Assembly: GCA_036504975.1 (NCBI GenBank)
Contig: DASXUF010000061.1
Coordinates: 1 to 33,139, forward strand
From: Candidatus Binatia bacterium
GTDB taxonomy: Bacteria; Desulfobacterota; Binatia; UBA9968
Direction: 5' to 3'
Length of the DNA: 33,139 bases
Of the stretch, positions 31,663-33,139 are shown one piece after another (positions within the stretch are counted from its first letter, which is position 1; each line of letters opens with the position of its first letter). The notes under the pieces were generated by a model. The model was given only the letters and a program-made list of their open reading frames with translations. It ran no database searches and was not told the origin of the DNA. Both the position numbers and the translations under genes were made by a program.

Positions 31663-32838
31663 ATGAGTTCGACGCGCAAAGAGTTTCTGCCGCTGTCGCG
31701 GCCGACGATCGGCGAAGAGGAAATAAGCGAAGTCGTAGAAACGCTGCGCTCGGGTTGGATCACGACGGGTCCCAGGGTCGAGCGTTTCGAGCAGAGCTTT
31801 CGGGACTATCTCGGCATGCCCGAAGCCGTCGCGGTTTCCTCCGGGACCGCCGGACTCCACATTGCGCTGCTGGCCGCAGGCATCGGTCCCGGCGACGAGG
31901 TCATCACCTCGTCGATGACTTTTGCCGCCACCGCCAACGCGATCGTTTTCTCCGGCGCGCGGCCTGTTCTGGTGGACTCCGAAGCCGACACTCTGAACAT
32001 CGATGTAAACGCCGTCGAGCGAGCGATAAACGGCAAAACCAAAGCGATCATGCCGGTCCACTTCGCCGGCCAGCCGTGCGCGATGAACGAGTTGCTGGAG
32101 ATCGCGCGGCGCAATAATCTTCGAGTCATCGAAGACGCGGCCCACGCGCTCGGCACCGAGTACCGCGGACAAAAGATCGGCACAATCGGAGACGCAACGG
32201 TTTACAGCTTCCACCCGATCAAAGCCATCACGACGGGCGAGGGTGGAATGATCGTGACGCGCGAAGCCGAATTGGCCGACCGAATGCGGCTGCTGAGATT
32301 CCACGGCATCCGGACGAGCGCCTGGGAGCGCCAGGCGGGCGGCAAGTCTCCCCTCTACGCGGTGGAGACGCCGGGCCTCAAGTACACGATGATGGACATC
32401 CAAGCCGCGATCGGCATTCACCAGATGGCGAAGCTCGAAAGCTTCATCGAGCGGCGAGCGCTTTTGGCCAACCTCTACCGCCGGCGGTTCGAAAAAATCG
32501 ACGGGATCGAGCCTCTCGGTTTGGTTTCGTATGCGCACGAGCACGCGTGGCACATTTTTGTCGTCCAGTTGGAGCTAGAGCGGTTGACGATCGGCCGGGA
32601 CCGGTTCTTGGAAATTCTCAAGGAGCGGAACATCGGCACCGGAGTCCATTTTCCCGCAGTCCACCTGCAACCTTATTATAAGGAGAGGTGGGGGTACTGC
32701 CCCGGCGATTGTCCGAACGCAGCGAAAGCTTCGGAACGGATTCTTTCCTTGCCGCTCTTTCCCACAATGAATGAGAACGACGTGCACGACGTTGTGGAAA
32801 CCGTTGCAGAGTTATTGGACGAGCACCGAAAGGATTGA
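31663..32838 (+). CDS. arnB: ArnB-like UDP-4-amino-4-deoxy-L-arabinose aminotransferase
   Basis: A 391-residue DegT/DnrJ/EryC1/StrS aminotransferase. It aligns throughout with E. coli ArnB: EFLPLSRPTIGEEEI, SGWITTGPRVERFE, VSSGTAGLHIALLAA, IEDAAHALGTEYRG, and the PLP lysine Lys187 in SFHPIKAITTGEGG. LKERNIGTGVHFPAVHLQPYY is typical of the ArnB branch. It transaminates UDP-4-keto-pentose with glutamate to give UDP-Ara4N, the substrate of the formyltransferase encoded at 23.3 kb. A related 4-amino-sugar substrate remains possible, but the neighbours favour ArnB. Confidence 0.88.
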   Translation: MSSTRKEFLPLSRPTIGEEEISEVVETLRSGWITTGPRVERFEQSFRDYLGMPEAVAVSSGTAGLHIALLAAGIGPGDEVITSSMTFAATANAIVFSGARPVLVDSEADTLNIDVNAVERAINGKTKAIMPVHFAGQPCAMNELLEIARRNNLRVIEDAAHALGTEYRGQKIGTIGDATVYSFHPIKAITTGEGGMIVTREAELADRMRLLRFHGIRTSAWERQAGGKSPLYAVETPGLKYTMMDIQAAIGIHQMAKLESFIERRALLANLYRRRFEKIDGIEPLGLVSYAHEHAWHIFVVQLELERLTIGRDRFLEILKERNIGTGVHFPAVHLQPYYKERWGYCPGDCPNAAKASERILSLPLFPTMNENDVHDVVETVAELLDEHRKD

Positions 32839-32840
32839 AC

Positions 32841-33139
32841 ATGCCGATTTACGAATATCTTTGCCTGGCCTGCAAAAAACCTTTCTCTTTTCTGGTCGGA
32901 GTAGTGGCCGATTCCGGCGAGCCGGAGTGCACGCGCTGCGGCGGCAAGAAACTCCGCAAGCTCATCTCGCGCGTCGCGCGGGTGCGATCCAAGGAAGCCT
33001 CGCTGGAAAACCTCGCCGACCCGAGCAAGCTCGGCGACATGGACGACCCCAAGGCCATGGCGAGCTGGGCCAAAGAGATGGGGAAAACCATGGGCGAAGA
33101 AACCGGCGAAGAATTCGGCGACGAGTTTGACGAGATGAT
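32841..33139 (+). CDS. FmdB-family zinc-ribbon protein (3' end beyond the window)
   Basis: At least 99 residues, cut by the window end. MPIYEYLCLACKKPF opens the FmdB regulatory-protein zinc ribbon, with Cys8/Cys11 and Cys30/Cys33 (CTRC) as metal ligands. A low-complexity acidic C-terminal region follows, with GEETGEEFGDEFDEM. It starts two bases after arnB with an aagga site inside the arnB end, so it is co-transcribed. Proteins of this family are usually about 70-110 residues, and their molecular role is mostly unknown. Confidence 0.85.
   Translation, partial: MPIYEYLCLACKKPFSFLVGVVADSGEPECTRCGGKKLRKLISRVARVRSKEASLENLADPSKLGDMDDPKAMASWAKEMGKTMGEETGEEFGDEFDEM

Noticed and set aside
31201-32553. 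A 450-codon minus-strand frame opposite arnD and arnB
   Set aside because: It is antisense to two genes with full family motifs and has no recognisable domain.
1-33139. CRISPR array, tRNA, rRNA or prophage genes
   Set aside because: No regularly spaced repeats, no tRNA or rRNA-like stretches and no phage or transposase genes were seen on either strand.

Overview
The window looks like a chromosomal segment of an uncultivated Gram-negative bacterium with moderately high G+C. Several genes point to an outer membrane: a nearly complete set for lipid A 4-amino-4-deoxy-L-arabinose (Ara4N) modification, Lgt, and an RpoH-type sigma factor with the proteobacterial RpoH box. LLM-type flavin oxidoreductase, UbiD, xanthine-dehydrogenase-type subunits and the PrkA/DUF444/SpoVR trio together recall soil and subsurface lineages such as Desulfobacterota, Binatota or Methylomirabilota. 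The sequence alone does not settle the phylum.

Layout. 1-2.6 kb: a small two-gene unit (hypothetical protein plus clan AA aspartic protease), an LLM oxidoreductase and a Rid-family protein without the catalytic arginine. 2.7-4.6 kb: a ferritin-like helical protein, rpoZ and an rpoH-like sigma factor. 4.7-8.1 kb: coxG-like, FAD and 2Fe-2S subunits of a molybdenum hydroxylase, with no catalytic subunit in the window. They run head-on into a UbiD-family decarboxylase whose stop codon shares a CTAG with theirs. 8.2-11.3 kb: a NEW3-domain membrane protein with an ABC-2 exporter. 11.4-13.1 kb: dtd-trmL, a single-domain response regulator and an unknown protein. 13.3-15.2 kb: lgt facing an unusually long aroE. 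15.3-19.9 kb: prkA-DUF444-spoVR. About 20.05-20.21 kb: a candidate 6S RNA.

From 20.4 to 32.8 kb lies the most coherent system: arnC, a PAP2 phosphatase fused to a truncated ArnT-like domain, a stand-alone ArnA-type formyltransferase, arnT, uppP, a DedA protein, arnD and arnB. Together these should make formyl-Ara4N, load it on undecaprenyl phosphate, deformylate it, transfer it to lipid A and recycle the C55 carrier. The UDP-glucuronate decarboxylase half of ArnA and the ArnE/F flippase are not in the window. An exported M29-peptidase-like protein and an A+T-richer patch with a frameshifted membrane protein and a MITE-like element interrupt the cluster. The window ends inside an FmdB-type zinc-ribbon gene.

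Several intergenic palindromic repeats, a promoter with an overlapping dyad before ubiD, and a hairpin that covers the aroE ribosome-binding site are also described. I saw no CRISPR array, tRNA, rRNA or transposase gene.
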